Part shown: in pieces, positions 22,951-35,059 of the stretch
Position numbering within the stretch: position 1 is the first letter of the stretch
How the letters are laid out: each line of letters opens with the position of its first letter
From: Escallonia rubra
Taxonomy: Eukaryota > Streptophyta > Magnoliopsida > Escalloniales > Escalloniaceae
Reading direction: 5' to 3'
Assembly: GCA_033065855.1 (NCBI GenBank)
Contig: JAVXUO010001058.1
Span: 1-64,000, forward strand
DNA length: 64,000 bases
Made by a program: the position numbers and the translations under genes
The notes under the pieces: generated by a model
Database searches by the model: none
Seen by the model: only the letters and a program-made list of their open reading frames with translations
Told to the model about the DNA's origin: nothing

Positions 22951-22979
22951 TTCTAAGGTTTCGGGGTATTACAATTAAG

Positions 22980-23790
22980 CCTTAAAAATTGAATTGTACT
23001 TAGCGATGGAGGTTTCTGTTAACTTTTAGCAATGGATGCTTTGCATGTCTCAAATTGTGAGTTGTGTACATTCATTTATCACTGATTATGTTTTAAAGTA
23101 ATTTCTTTAGTTTTAAAGTTAAAATAATACACACATAATGCGTGTCTAAAAATAATGTTAATAAAATGAATTTCATTAAAAAAAATCAAGCATCATGTAT
23201 ATGTATTTAATGTAACATTCAGTAAAGAGCATTTTATATTGTAAAAACCAAACATTTGTTTAAGTATACTTTTTTAATTTTTTTGTGTCTTTCAACAATT
23301 TTCTTAAGCCAAGCTTGACCTTTAGAATCTATTTTAACTATGTTTCGTTAATGAATTTAAATTGTGAAAATCAAACATGTCTTTATATGTTATTATTGTT
23401 ATTTAAATATTTTATATTGTTTCACTTTTTAAAAGTTTTCTTAGAAGAACACATGTCACCGTTCAAGATAGGTAGTTGTGTAACACCAAAAGAGGTGCTA
23501 CACCAAAATAGGTATTTTCCTTAATATCTACAAGCCATTGTGACACGCGAAGTGCATGTGAAAGTAAAGTTAATAATATAAATTCTGTTAAAATAATCAA
23601 GTATCACGTATAAGTGCTTATTAGCACATTCTGTAAAATAAATTTTAAATTATCGAATCCAAATATGTCTTTACGGGTAGTTATTTACTATTTAAGATAT
23701 TATTTTGTGTCATTTTAAAAGAAAAACTATAAAACGTCAAGTGTCAACATTTTAGATAGGTACTTATGTAACACCAAAAGGTCATTTTTC
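22980..23790. other. AT-rich interval with a diverged duplication
   Basis: The stretch around 23150-23480 (AATCAAGCATCATGTATATG, then GGTAGTTGTGTAACACC) recurs in diverged form at 23570-23775 (AATCAAGTATCACGTATAAG, then GGTACTTATGTAACACC). No coding signal. Confidence 0.4.
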
Positions 23791-25074
23791 TTTATAAAGT
23801 GCAGATACCCCATTGTTGTAGTTTTATTTTATCTTTCTTACTGGGTTTTATTGATAATTAAGTTTATTATTATTATTATGGAGTTTAGGCCTAATAATAT
23901 AATAAACATAATTTACTTAATTAAGTTCAATAATTAAGCCGATCCAGACCAGTCTAGGAATTGGACCAAGTCCAATCCAGTTGGTTAAACTAGTCCAGTT
24001 AATTAAGTTTAATCCAAGTTAAGGTCAAGAGGTTGTGATTGATTCTTGATTTATTTTGTTATTCTTGATTTATATGAGATATGGCGATAATTTACGAATC
24101 TGGTATGTCCCATCTAATAAAATCAGAGATAATGATCGAATTAGGGTCAGATAATGTCTTGAAATTATGAAAAATATATTATGAAATTATGGGATTAACC
24201 CGCCGGTTTTCAACAAACCGGTCAGTTGGTTGATTTTTTTCAAGATCGCGACTTTCACCAAATATTTTACTCTATCGCCATATCACAGACTGAAAAACTT
24301 TCTAGCACCCATACCTCTATACGTAGGGTTTCTGGACTACATTTTCAAGGACAAGCTTTTTCTCTCTAGAGCTTTTACACTATTTCTTCCTTAAAAGTGG
24401 TAAATATCTTTAAGAAAAATTTTGCACTTCATACTCCATTTATAAATCACTTGAGTCGTAGATCTTTCACAAAGTGTTCCACAGCCTTCTAGGGTGAGGC
24501 AATCTTGAGGTATAATTACTTCTTTATAGATTAGTTTAAATTATAATAGTGTAAAGTGTTTCCCCTCACAGCGATCACATTTCTTCTATACAAACTATCA
24601 GAAAGAGTTTCTCATTTCATTTCTTAGTTCGAGTCTAAGATTGAATTGTAAGGCGTGTCCCATAGGGTCCGGGTCAAATTACGAAGTTTTTTATTTTGGT
24701 TAGTCCGACCAGATATGTAGGTCATTCGAACCCTGATGTCGAGTTCAAACCAATAATTTAAAAACAAACTTAGAGCTAGGTTGAATGTTTTGTTGCATAA
24801 ATTATGTGTTATATGTTAAAATGGTAAAAAACCAATAGAAATGAAGTAGAGACCAAAAGGGTATCACAAGTGCCTAACACCTTCCTGTAATATAACTTAG
24901 TCCCCGAACCCGTTTCTTTATTTTCAATAGATTAGTAGCCTTTTGGACATTTTTTGAGTCATTTTCAAGTTTTTCTTATCTTTCTGTTCTTAATTAAATA
25001 ATATGGCGACTCCTAAAATTTTAGACCTATTTTTCGTGTCCCAAGGGATTTTTTTCGAGGCGGTTTGCTACAGT

Positions 25075-25093
25075 AGTGACTCTTCTAGGGACT
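25075..25093 (+). other. Primer-binding-site-like sequence
   Basis: AGTGACTCTTCTAGGGACT resembles the Tat/Ogre primer site (GCGACTCTGCTGGGGACT), with about 15 of 18 positions alike. It sits directly after GGTTTGCTACA, a plausible LTR end. Confidence 0.45.
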
Positions 25094-25689
25094 AAAAACT
25101 AAAAGAATTAGACTTGAAAAATCATCTATTGCTTTTTAGCCTTTTTGTACTTTTTTGTGTTGTATAACATGTACAATGTGCTATAATTATGGAAATTGTA
25201 ATCTTATTTCATGCCTCACACTACGTTTGTCCCTAACCCACCTACTCGAGGGCAATGATTGAAACCCTTGAACTTCCTAGTTATGAGGTGAATTCAATTG
25301 TACAGTCAGCTCAAAAGCCTCATACTAAAGGGGCCTCCTGATTTCTTGGCATATTGAAAAACTCATACACGTACTGGTGCTCACCCATTATTAACTACCT
25401 AAATTACTGGTGAGAGGTATACTGTACAAGTCAAGCTAAGGGGTGAACTTACACCTGTGTTGAGAGAGAAACCACATACACGAACCATTAAGTGTTCTAC
25501 CCTTTTATGGGAGAATAACTGTTTCGGCCTATGGCATATTGGCAGAGGAACCAGGCAATATTCTATAAGCTAGTTGGTAATCTTGTAGAAAAGGGGGAGT
25601 CTAACTAACCGGCTGCTTTGTCGACCTATCAACTGGATGGTTAGTCAATAACTATCATACTTACAAATTTGAACTGGCTAATTTATACC

Positions 25690-26120
25690 CTAGACCCTCT
25701 AACCCATTGACCAACCGGCCAGTTAACCCCCAAGGTTACCGAAAGGTTGTTCAGGAACCCTAACCTTCATAAATTTTCGAATCCTAAACTTCGAACCCAC
25801 TGACCAGCCGGTCGATTAACCCCCAAGGTTATCGGACACTTAGCCAGAACCCTGACCTTCCCAAAAAATTTCAAACCCTAAACTTCCAACCCACTAATTG
25901 GACGGTTAACCCGCAAGGTACCGTACAGTTAGTCAGAACCTTACCTTCCCACGATTTTTCAAAAATCCTGACTTACCTCACTGAACAACTGGCTGTTTAA
26001 CTCACTGGGTAACAAGACAATTAGTCGGTACCCCACTTTTCCAGATGTTCTCTTAAAATCCAAGGATTACCCACTAAACAATCGGACGATTAACCCACAA
26101 GATTAACCGCTTGGTTAATC
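25690..26120 (+). repeat. Tandem units of about 93 bp
   Basis: Five diverged units carry the core CCCACTGACCAACCGGCC / GTTAACCCCCAAGGTTACCG, with starts near 25701, 25796, 25889, 25978 and 26069. They also share GTCAGAACCCTNACCTTCC. Confidence 0.65.
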
Positions 26121-26394
26121 AGTTTCCAAGTCTTGTACGAGTATAAATCAGCCGGTTTAATGTTTTGTATTGTACTATGCTCTGATTATATGGTCCCATC
26201 TAGGCTATCATTTCCTAGCTCGAGTAATTTTTTTGTTTTTTTTTCAGTTCCCTTTAATCCTTAGGGTATAAGAAAAACAACGAACTTTTTTATAGTTCAA
26301 AATAATTTCCTTTTCTCTCTTAGAAGGCAACGAGCTCTAGCATCGGGTCCACACTCTGGTATCGGGACCAATCCTGAGAATTCTCTCAAATTCC

Positions 26395-27770
26395 AATAGC
26401 TAAAGATTACCGTCCAATCCACGATCTTGCCCGAATCCATGGAGATATGCAGAAAGGTTGCCAGGAAGGTCTCACTATCTTGGCCGCTCAACAACCAAGG
26501 ATGGTTCTGGAGTTACAATTGCTCAAAGAAGACCTCGCCGAACAAATAAGATACATCAATACCACATTCACGGCGCTGATAGACTCTCTCACTCAAATGA
26601 AGGCGCCATCAACAAAGGAACAATGATCAAGGATAGGAAGCTAATTCACAAGACTAGTCAAAATAATTCTAACACCCAGCAGAGGATGTTTGTGGACAAT
26701 GAGACGGTTAGATCTCAAGAGGTGGTTCGTGGGAGCCAACTGTCACTAGACAAAAGTTCTCCAATCTGCATGCCCTTATAAAAACGGTATTTGAATAGCT
26801 ACTCAGTAAAAATATAATTGCCAAGTTACCCCCACACTCTAACACTTAAAAGCATTTGGATACCATTCGAGGAAATCTATCACTTTGAGGAACACTACTC
26901 AAGATCTCATGGAAAATGGTTTGATCATCCCTCCTACTGAGTCCAATGTGAAAGAAGAACATCTACCAGTACACCAAGAAAACGGGACTCAGACATTCCT
27001 TTAGGGGCTAGATTTTCCTACTCTTGAACAAGATGAGGACATCGTTTATTTAGTTGGCCAGATAACCCCAGATTAGCCGATGGACAAAGGTTTTCCCGAT
27101 GTCGAGCTAAGCACAATGCCTAATCGGAACCTTAGATTTAGTTTTATCTCAATTGTTTTTCCTAGTACTTCCTAAATTATCTCTTTTGGATTTGTTTTGA
27201 TTGGTAATATAGTCATCATTTTTACTTAATAATGATCAAAACAAAATAAAATAAAAGTCAAAAAGAAAAGATATGGAATTTTTAAAATTTTTGAAAAAGT
27301 CCAAAATTCTTTTTTTGGAAGGTAACAAGGTTTGGTATCATTACGAAGCTCTGGTATTAGGATACCTCCAAAAAACATAACCTGATTTTAATGGAGAAGG
27401 ATTTCCTCAACCTAATGATCTCGTCCAAATCCTTGGTGATCTACTAAAGAATTTTCAAGCTAACATCACTGCCCCCTAGCAGCTCAACATACCAAAATCA
27501 CCTTGAATGTAGGATTACTCATCGGAAAAGAGCTTGACAAAGAATCTGGAGAGAACCAAATAACGAAGAGAAATAAGGAAAGAAAAAGGGGAAAGCCCGT
27601 ACTTGTAGCCAACGGGCAGTATGAACCTATTAACGAAGGAGAGACTATTTCCTTGGAATGAAAGGAAAAATTGGCTATGCTTGAGTCGCAGATCACTAAG
27701 GTGAGAAAGACCGATGACTCTTAGTACCGTCGTCGTGAGCATGGACTATGGACTCCCTCTGAAGTTTACG

Positions 27771-27822
<52 letters not shown>

Positions 27823-28690
27823 AATTCGATGGGGACGACGGATCCATGGATCCATGTGAAGATGTATATGCTTGCATTAGCTCCTCATGGAGTAAACAAG
27901 AATCAGTTGGCTCAGCTTTTTTCTCAAACCTTGACAGGAGCGCTACTCAATGGTTCCTCACCCTCGACAATTCAAGAGTGCAAACATGGGAAGATGTGGT
28001 GTGAAAATTTGTCAATCAGTACTAGTACAATGTGTATATGGATATTACTCGAAGAGACTTGGAGACTACCAAAGAAAGGCCTAAGGAGTCAGTCTCAACC
28101 TTTATAATGCGATGGAGGAATAAGGCCGCTCAAATTGTTAATTGCCCATCAAAAAAGGAACAGGTTAATATGATAAGGAATAACTTTTTACCGGTGCACC
28201 ATGAGTATCTTTTTTAGCACTGTCACTTTTCCTTCGAAACACTAATGGGATCCCTGATACAAATTGAAGATACTATCAATAAGGAAACCATATCTTAAGA
28301 AACTAAGCCGAGAGGATGCCAAGTCAGTGAGGGGAATGCCACTACTCTGTTAAAGTCAGTTAATATATATAAGGTCAAAACTGTGAGGTCTCAATAGGTA
28401 GTTTCATGGGTAGCCATTCCCAAGCCATGATAATGATTTAACCGTTTAAACGCCCCATTGACAAAGTTCTTTGAACAGTTGCTACATGGAGGTCTGCTTG
28501 CAAAATTGCCACCTACTCATGCATTGGTTGTTTTACCCGAAAGATACAAAGCCCAACTTCATTGTGCTTATCATGAAAGAGCCTATCATCACACAGAGAA
28601 GTGTGCGGCCCTCCATCATGCCATCTAAAATTTGATTGATAAAGGTAAAAGTAAACCTTTCTACTGGACCCAATATGAAGACCAAATCTC
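26395..28690 (+). pseudogene. Degenerate gag of a Tat-type gypsy element
   Basis: Pieces in changing frames: DYRPIHDLARIHGDMQ and EDLAEQIRYINTTFTALIDS (26405-26625); then, after an AT-rich gap and a TA microsatellite, gag-domain motifs TDPWIHVKMYMLALAPHG, ATQWFLTLDNSRVQTWEDVV, MDITRRDLETTKERPKESVS and FIMRWRNKAAQIV (27825-28215). The piece at about 28440-28670 reads FFEQLLHGGLLAKLPPTHA, CAYHERAYHHTEKC and NLIDKGK, which matches the gag C-terminus of Tat/Ogre elements. Several stops and frame changes make it non-functional. Gag forms the particle that packages the element RNA. Confidence 0.6.
27773..27820 (+). repeat. (TA)24 microsatellite inside the gag remnant
   Basis: Pure TA repeat immediately before the gag-domain motif KFDGDD. 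Confidence 0.9.
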
Positions 28691-28739
28691 ACGGCACAAC
28701 AAGTGAGCATAAGTGAGACATCATCATCTATATACATTT

Positions 28740-29390
28740 TTTGTTTGAGGGCTCCCCGTGATTCTCCTCTCGCGACAGTCAGGATAATGTATGTGTCCTT
28801 AATGTGTTTACCTAGGACCTTCATATGAGTCTCTTGTCCCAATAGTCAGGATATTGTCTATCTTTGCATGCATTTTGTTTCTACTAAGGGGCTCCCTATG
28901 AGTCCACTTTCATGACAGTCATGATAGTGTCTATTGCATGGTCAATGTTGTCTGAATGTGTCTTCGTCTAGGAGGTCCTTGTTATTCCCCTTCCTGTCAT
29001 GGTAAAATCTGTCTTCAAATTTGTCCGATTTAATGCATGTTCAACATCATCTGCATGCAATTTTATATAGGGGTTCCCTGTGATTCCTCTTTCACGATAA
29101 TCGTGATAGAGTCTGTCTTACTCTAGTCTGTTGCATGGTCTATTTTGTCTACATGCATTTTGTATAAGGGTTCCCTGTGATTCCCTTTTTCACTATAGTC
29201 GTGACTTAGTCTGTCTTTCTCTAGTTCATTGTGTAGTCAGCATTCGTCTACATACATTTCCTTTCCCGTTCATCACGTGGTTTGTTTCATCTACATGCAT
29301 TTTGCATAAGGGCTCCATTGATTTCCCTACCTTGACGGTCAAGATTAATGTCTGTCTTTGTCTCGTCTAGGTCTAGGTCATAGGATTCTG
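28740..29390 (+). repeat. Diverged tandem array, GGGTTCCCTGTGATTCCC type
   Basis: About seven units of 75-140 bp begin with a variant of AGGGTTCCCTGTGATTCCC, followed by TCACGATAGTCGTGATAG and GTCTGTCTT, and by TCTACATGCATTTTG. Clear starts: 28747, 28890, 29070, 29165 and 29309. Confidence 0.65.
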
Positions 29391-29427
29391 TCTCGTGCCC
29401 CTAGTCTTCAAAAGATAAAAAGTTTTG

Positions 29428-29430
<3 letters not shown>

Positions 29431-29473
<43 letters not shown>
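29431..29473 (+). repeat. TA microsatellite
   Basis: About 21 TA units. Confidence 0.9.
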
Positions 29474-29477
<4 letters not shown>

Positions 29478-29879
29478 TAAAATTAAAAATAAATAAAAAA
29501 TGAAATCAGATTCTTGCTATTACTTTTCAACCATGCTCCTATTCCTCAGCCCTTCACGTGTCATTCTCTCTTAGTTGAGGTTTATATCTGAGGCTATTTG
29601 ACTCCCAATCCAAGTCGGTAGGTGTAAGGCACTTATATTCTTCTTTCGGAATGTGGTTCAAACTACATTCGGCTTGATTCTTTTGGAATGAAGGTACGTA
29701 GGCAACCTTCGTTGGGTGCATCCGTTTCTAATCAAGGTCAATGCCCGAGGATAGTTAACCCTCACCTCAGGTCAGTACGTGAAGGTCACTTACGATCTCC
29801 ATTTCCCAATATAGATTTATGTTCAGAGGCAGAAACCCTCAGTTCAAGTTGAAATACGGATACCCTGTACCTTGATCTA

Positions 29880-30328
29880 TCTAACCCCAATTTTTTCGTG
29901 TCCATATACGACCAACCTTTGTTACTATTTAGCTCTGGCTTTTAGGGGTGCGTCCTTATGGCTAAGCGACTAATTTTCATTACTATTGGCCCTGGCTTAG
30001 TCATAAGCATTCGGCGTATCTAGACGTTCAATTGTCATTGTTATTGGCCCTGGAGTCGAGACACGCTTTTTTATTCATTCGCCTAACCGACCAATCGTTG
30101 TTACTATTGGCTCCAGCTTTCAGGCAGTGAGTTTTACAGTTCCAGCTCTAGTTTTGATCCCAGTCCAAGTTTTTTCCTATCTCAAGACGACCGACCATCG
30201 TTACTGTTGGCTCCGACACGTAGGGATACATCCTTATGGCTAAACGACCAATTGTCGTAATTATTGGCTAAACGACCAATTGTCATGATTATTGGCTCCG
30301 ACTCTTTGTCATAAGCTTTCGGTGTGTC
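29880..30328 (+). repeat. Higher-order minisatellite, left half
   Basis: Units share CGACCAATTGTCATTACTAT plus TGGCTC and differ in their second half. Four types recur: TTTTAGGGATGCGTCCTTATG, TTAGTCATAAGCTTTCGGTG, ACACGCTTTTTTATTCATTC and a longer one with CAGGCAGTGAGTTTTNCAG. The order of types is similar here and at 36209-36683. The array is cut by the hAT insertion at 30337. Confidence 0.7.
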
Positions 30329-31139
30329 TAAGTGACTAGGGGTGAGCACGGTTCGGTTTGGAGCTCAAAGCGTAACTGAACCGTTACCCCTCGGTTTGAA
30401 AAATTATGAACGGAACCAAACCAAACACCACTGGCTTGGATGGTTCACACTACAAGAAAAGAGGTATTTTGCGACGAAATTTTAGTGACGGACTGGATTC
30501 CGTCGCTAAATGGGCATTTACTGACAGAAATAATCGTCGACAAAATTCCGTTGTTAAATATTATTAGCGACGGAATTTCTGTCACCAAAAGCTTTTTAGT
30601 TTTTTTTAGGGTTTAATAAAAAATTGTAAGTGACGGAATGATCCCGTCGCTAATAATTTTGTCGATAAAAGTAAGACTTTCACCGACGGACTATTAGCGA
30701 CAAGATAATTCCGTCGCTAAAAGCCATCGTTTAAAACAACCACATCTGTTTGTTCTCACTCCCCGTTTTTCTCTTCGAAAATCTGGAAAAATAAAATTTG
30801 CCGGTGACTTTCACCTCCACGGTTCACCGCTGTTCTCACCTCCACGGTGCCTCACCTCCGACGACACCACATCCTCTCCCCGATGCCGGTAGACCAATAT
30901 ATACCTCCATTGTCGCCGCTCCAGCGCCACCCTCCACTGCCGCCGACAACCACTACTCGTCAGCCGCACTTAGAAGGTAAGTCACACACTGTCCACTTTC
31001 TTTGGTTTGGCATGGTACATATGTCAAGAATTAGCACCCACTGTTGTAATTTTTGGGATTAGATCATGCTACTTTGTTTAATTATATGGTGTTTTGACTG
31101 GTTATCTTGAAAACTATGGTTGAATATTAAAAAAAATAA

Positions 31140-31680
31140 AAAGAATTGAGGTGTTGATTTGATACTGCCCTGCCGAGAGAGAGATAGAGAGGCTGCGGGT
31201 TAGTGTGTTTTGGGCTGTGCGTGAAGAGGTGGTTATGGAGTCGCGGTGATGGCAGCCGTGACTACAAGTGCATTTTCTGAGTGCAGTGTGTGCGTATAGT
31301 GTGTTGTGTGTTGTGTGTTGTGTACTTATATATGTAGGTGGTGCAGTGTAAAGTGCTGAATATGTGCAGTGGGTAAAAGGAGTGGGTAGGCTGTGAGGAT
31401 ACATGGGGTGGAGGGAGAGAGGCTACAACAGGCAGCCGGTGTGCGTGTTTATGTGGGTTGTGTGCATAGGTGTGTGTATGTGCTCTATGTGTGTGTGTGT
31501 GCACGCGATTTTGTGTGCTGCGTGTGTGGATGAAGTTACTACGCAGCTATGTGTGTATGTGTGTGAGAGCTATGTGCATGGTGTGTGTTTGTGTGCCCAT
31601 GTGTGTGTGTAGCTACCAAGAGGCAGCTGTGTGCATGTGTTTTTTTGGGTGTGTATACAAGTGTGTGTGAGGGTGTTAGA
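31140..31680 (-). repeat. CA-rich tract C (GT-rich on the plus strand)
   Basis: The minus strand reads like tracts A and B: CACA-rich with interspersed GGCTGCC, GCAGCTG and GCAGCC words (plus-strand positions 31248, 31430, 31543 and 31622). It lies inside the CACTA element, so it was either captured by it or inserted into it. Hairpins are weaker than in A and B. Confidence 0.55.
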
Positions 31681-32639
31681 GGAGTGCGTGAAGCTACCGA
31701 AGCATATCGAAGTGATTGAATAGGACATTTCGTGGTATTTGGCATGAGAGGTCTTTTTAGGCGAACACCTTCTGGGTGAGAGTTACTTCTCCTCAATTAT
31801 AACTTGGTTCCGAAATGCTAAGTGTATTGCGATAATCGGCATATTTATAATGGTTGGTTCTCTCTTGACTTAGTTGGGGATGATTGCGAGTCTTCCATTG
31901 TCTATATTTTTGTTTTAATCTGCTCAACACAAGAAGTCTGACTTAGCAAACAATACGAATATAAACTTAATTGCACTTTAATGGCAATGACTCAATATAG
32001 GTTTGGACGCAAATGGCTTAGTCTTGAAACCTAGATGCCCTAACTTTTAGAGTTCAGCAACAGAGGGGGAATAAAACCAACCAATGATAATCTCAGAAAT
32101 ATAGTGGATACGAACCATTGGTGCTTTGCCACCATACCATAATGGCACTAACTGAGATGAACTATACAGACTTGGAAATAGAAAATCTCAATCTCTTGTG
32201 ATTTTCTATCAACTTAACCAATTCAGAATCAATCTGGTGCCAATAGATTGTTGCTCACTGCACAGGCCACATGATGTCAACAAGAAATGAGTTTTAAGCA
32301 TGTAATAAATTCAATTGATAAACCATAACTCCATAATTAAATTTGAACTGTTAATAACAACCAATTTTTTAGAGTGTATTATGAGATAAGATTTTGGCAA
32401 AAACACAACAATTTGAGATATCTAGTTGTGAAAATTCTAGAAAAGCAAGTCAAGATGCAGTAAGATACACCCTTCACGCAGAGCATAATATCTTCAACAT
32501 CAGTAAAGCAATTCGCAATGTGATAGAACACGTACTCAATTCAAACGTATTGACTAGCACAATTACTCAAGCACCTATGCATAATAAAGAAAACTGTACT
32601 TTGACAATTGCAATGCTCATTCCAAATTTCCAACAATAG

Positions 32640-33040
32640 CTGCAGTGAAATAAACATTTACCAAAAGCTCAAATAATTCATGCGCATCGGATATGTGCAT
32701 TTTGAACAATTTTTTTCCATTTGAACATTGATTATTTGTTTTATAATTTTAGGTTGTTAATTGTGCATTTGAGAATTGTGATTACTGATTGATGATTTCA
32801 GGTTGTTAATTATGATTTTAGGGTGTTAGTTGTGCATTGAGCATTTGAGATTATTGATTGATGATTTTAGGTTGTTGATTGATGATTTTAGATTGTTGAC
32901 TGTGCATTGAGCATTTGAGATATTGAGATTGTTGACGGAGGATGGGACCCAATTGGATTGAATGTGTGAATTTTATTAATTTTTATTGCATTTGAGAATT
33001 AAGATTGTTGACGGAGGATGGGACCCAATTGGATTGAGAT
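32640..33040 (+). repeat. hAT-derived fragment with internal tandem repeats
   Basis: Reverse-complement relative of the intron-like part of the hAT element at 18792-20319. The word GATGGGACCCAATTGGATTG occurs at about 32940 and 33018, and GAGCATTTGAGATTNTTGAT and GATTTTAGGTTGTTNATT repeat several times. It shows that a second copy of that element family entered the CACTA element. Confidence 0.6.
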
Positions 33041-33162
33041 ACCTGTTAGGTAGCACCGACACGGACACTGCGTCCGATCGATGCCGACACCGAAATGTAA
33101 TATTTTGGCGACATGCTTGTAGACACCCTTAGTTCGGTGTTCGGCACCTCTTCAATGGGTAC

Positions 33163-33291
33163 ATGGTGTTCGGCGAGTCTACTGATGAAGAGGATGACTT
33201 AGAAGATGAAGAGGACGACGAGTCCCACGAAGAAGAGGACGACGAGTCTAGTGATGAAGATGATGATGACTCCCAAACTAAAAATGACTGA
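33163..33291 (+). CDS. Short acidic reading frame, unassigned
   Basis: From ATG at 33163 to TGA at 33289-33291, 42 codons, more than half Asp or Glu (DEEDDLEDEEDDESHEEEDD, then SSDEDDDDSQTKND). Acidic tails of this kind close several plant transposases, so this may be the last exon of a lost transposase. As it stands it has no recognisable partner. Confidence 0.25.
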   Translation: MVFGESTDEEDDLEDEEDDESHEEEDDESSDEDDDDSQTKND

Positions 33292-33461
33292 CTTGTAATG
33301 TTGTAACATGTTCTCTAAAATGTAGTAACATTTTATAACTTTGTTCATATTGATGTGTTTTTGCAGCTCCGTTCATATATATAGTGCCGAAGATGATTTT
33401 CTGTCATATTATTGTTTTTAATGTGTTAATGTCTTTGCAATTTATCTATACGAAGTCAGAT

Positions 33462-35059
33462 ATGGATAGGATACGAGCTATTCGTGGCCGGGGTGGATGC
33501 CGAGCTGCTTCCTCCCCGGTGGGTCCCACCTCGTCATCATCGCCCACTGATGACGAGGCACTGAGTGGTCGCGTACAGCAGGCGGGGCCCCAACTCCAGC
33601 CCCAGCCGTCGCCCCAGCCCTACGCAGATTCTCTTTCTTCTGTGGGTTCTACCTCAGGTATAGTTGATAACGATGTTTAGTCAAATTTCGCTTACCTTAT
33701 TTAAAGTATTTTTGAACTGTATTAATGTCTGTGTTTTGTAGGATCTCGACAAGGCCGTGGCCCGACACGCGGGGTACGCATCGACCCCCAGCATAAACAA
33801 ATAGTTACATTCACCCATGAGGGCCAGTAAGTAAAAAAAAATCACATCATGCGTTATATTAAAATTTTTGGGGTGTTAATTTATATTTGAACTGTATTAA
33901 TTAATTTATTTACTTATTTGGCAGGATCCTGCAGAATCAGGCGAGGACGAAGATCGGCATTCTTGTGAAGAGCCGATTCTTCGAGCCACGTCTGTACTGG
34001 AAGGACTGGGATGCCGATGCGAGGGAGTCCCTAGGGAGGAGTGGCTGGTACGTTGAAGTATTTTTTTCTGCGATAATATTTGTTTAATTAGAATTTAGTA
34101 TTTAAATTAATTTGTGTTATTGAATGCCTTGTATGAGGGGTTCACGTTTGACTTGCCTGATCAGCAGGCATTGGGGCGGCAGACCTTCTTTGCTTACATC
34201 GGCAAGAATTACCGCTGATGGCTCCACGACGCATGAGACCGGGCGAAGAAGATGCTGCCCGAGGTGCCCCGATGACAGAGATGAGGACATATCCCCCACA
34301 TTGAATATCTCTGACCGTATGGGAGCAGATGATAGATCTGTGGGTTGCAGATCCAGGCTGGGATGCCAAGAGTAAGAGCGGGGCCGAGAACAGACATAAC
34401 AGAGATCCGACGCACACGGGGGGGGGGTCGGTGGCACACGACATCATCTGACACATGGATGCGGTCCAGAACCCGGATCTGGAGGAGGATGAGGTTATAG
34501 CTCTGATGTATAATCAAACGCACGTGCGGAAGAAGGATAAGGACGAGGTGCATCGGGCGGGCGACTATGTTTCGGATATTGTCTGGCGTATCGATGTAAG
34601 TCAATTTGTTAAAGTTAATTATTTATCTTTCTATTCAATGTTTATTGCGTTAATTAATGCACTAACATATCTTTGACTCACTGTTCTTGCAGGCCTCGTA
34701 TGAACAACTTAGGGGCTTCGAGCAAGCGTCCGGATAGCCATCAGTGTCCACTAGTACGGGTGCGAGTATTGGGGCGTTGAAGCGATGGCTAGATGTACCA
34801 GAGGTTGTCAATCGGCCGAAAGGCCGCATACGCGGCCTGCCTAGCACGACTGCACGTGCCCTGATTATATCATCCCCACCCTGTTGCCCCTCCACAGACA
34901 CCGGCTCCTCAGCGTTCGTTGGCCGACGAGGAGATCCAGCACATTGCTACTGTGGTGTTGAGGATGATCAGAGAGCAGGATCAGCATGGTACCGCTGCTA
35001 GACATGTCGAGCTGGCCCCGGATCAGCAAGATCCAAATCTGGGACTTGGCAACCCCTGA
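33462..35059 (+). pseudogene. Decayed CACTA accessory gene (TNPA/Transposase_24 type)
   Basis: Exons in order: 33462-33655 (MDRIRAIRGRGG and a Ser/Pro-rich stretch; donor GTATAG), 33742-33826 (GPTRGVRIDPQHK), about 33925-34048 (RTKIGILVKSRFFEPRLYWK), 34126-34595 (FTFDLPDQQALGRQTFFAY, WVADPGWDAKSKSGAENR, SVAHDII, MDAVQNPDLEEDEVIAL) and about 34693-35059 (ASYEQLRGFEQASG, GALKRWLDVPEVVNRPKGR, ADEEIQHIATVVLRMI, then TGA). This is the layout of plant Transposase_24 proteins, which bind the subterminal repeats of CACTA elements. Internal stops occur at 34217, 34235 and 34727, with a frame change near 34270, so no full protein can be made. Confidence 0.65.

Noticed and set aside
25690-30328. CRISPR-like appearance of regularly spaced repeats
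   Set aside because: Spacers are themselves repeats, unit lengths vary and the context is a plant retrotransposon; this is a minisatellite.
31262-31796. His/Thr or Cys/Val-rich frames on both strands
   Set aside because: Composition effect of CA-rich tract C.
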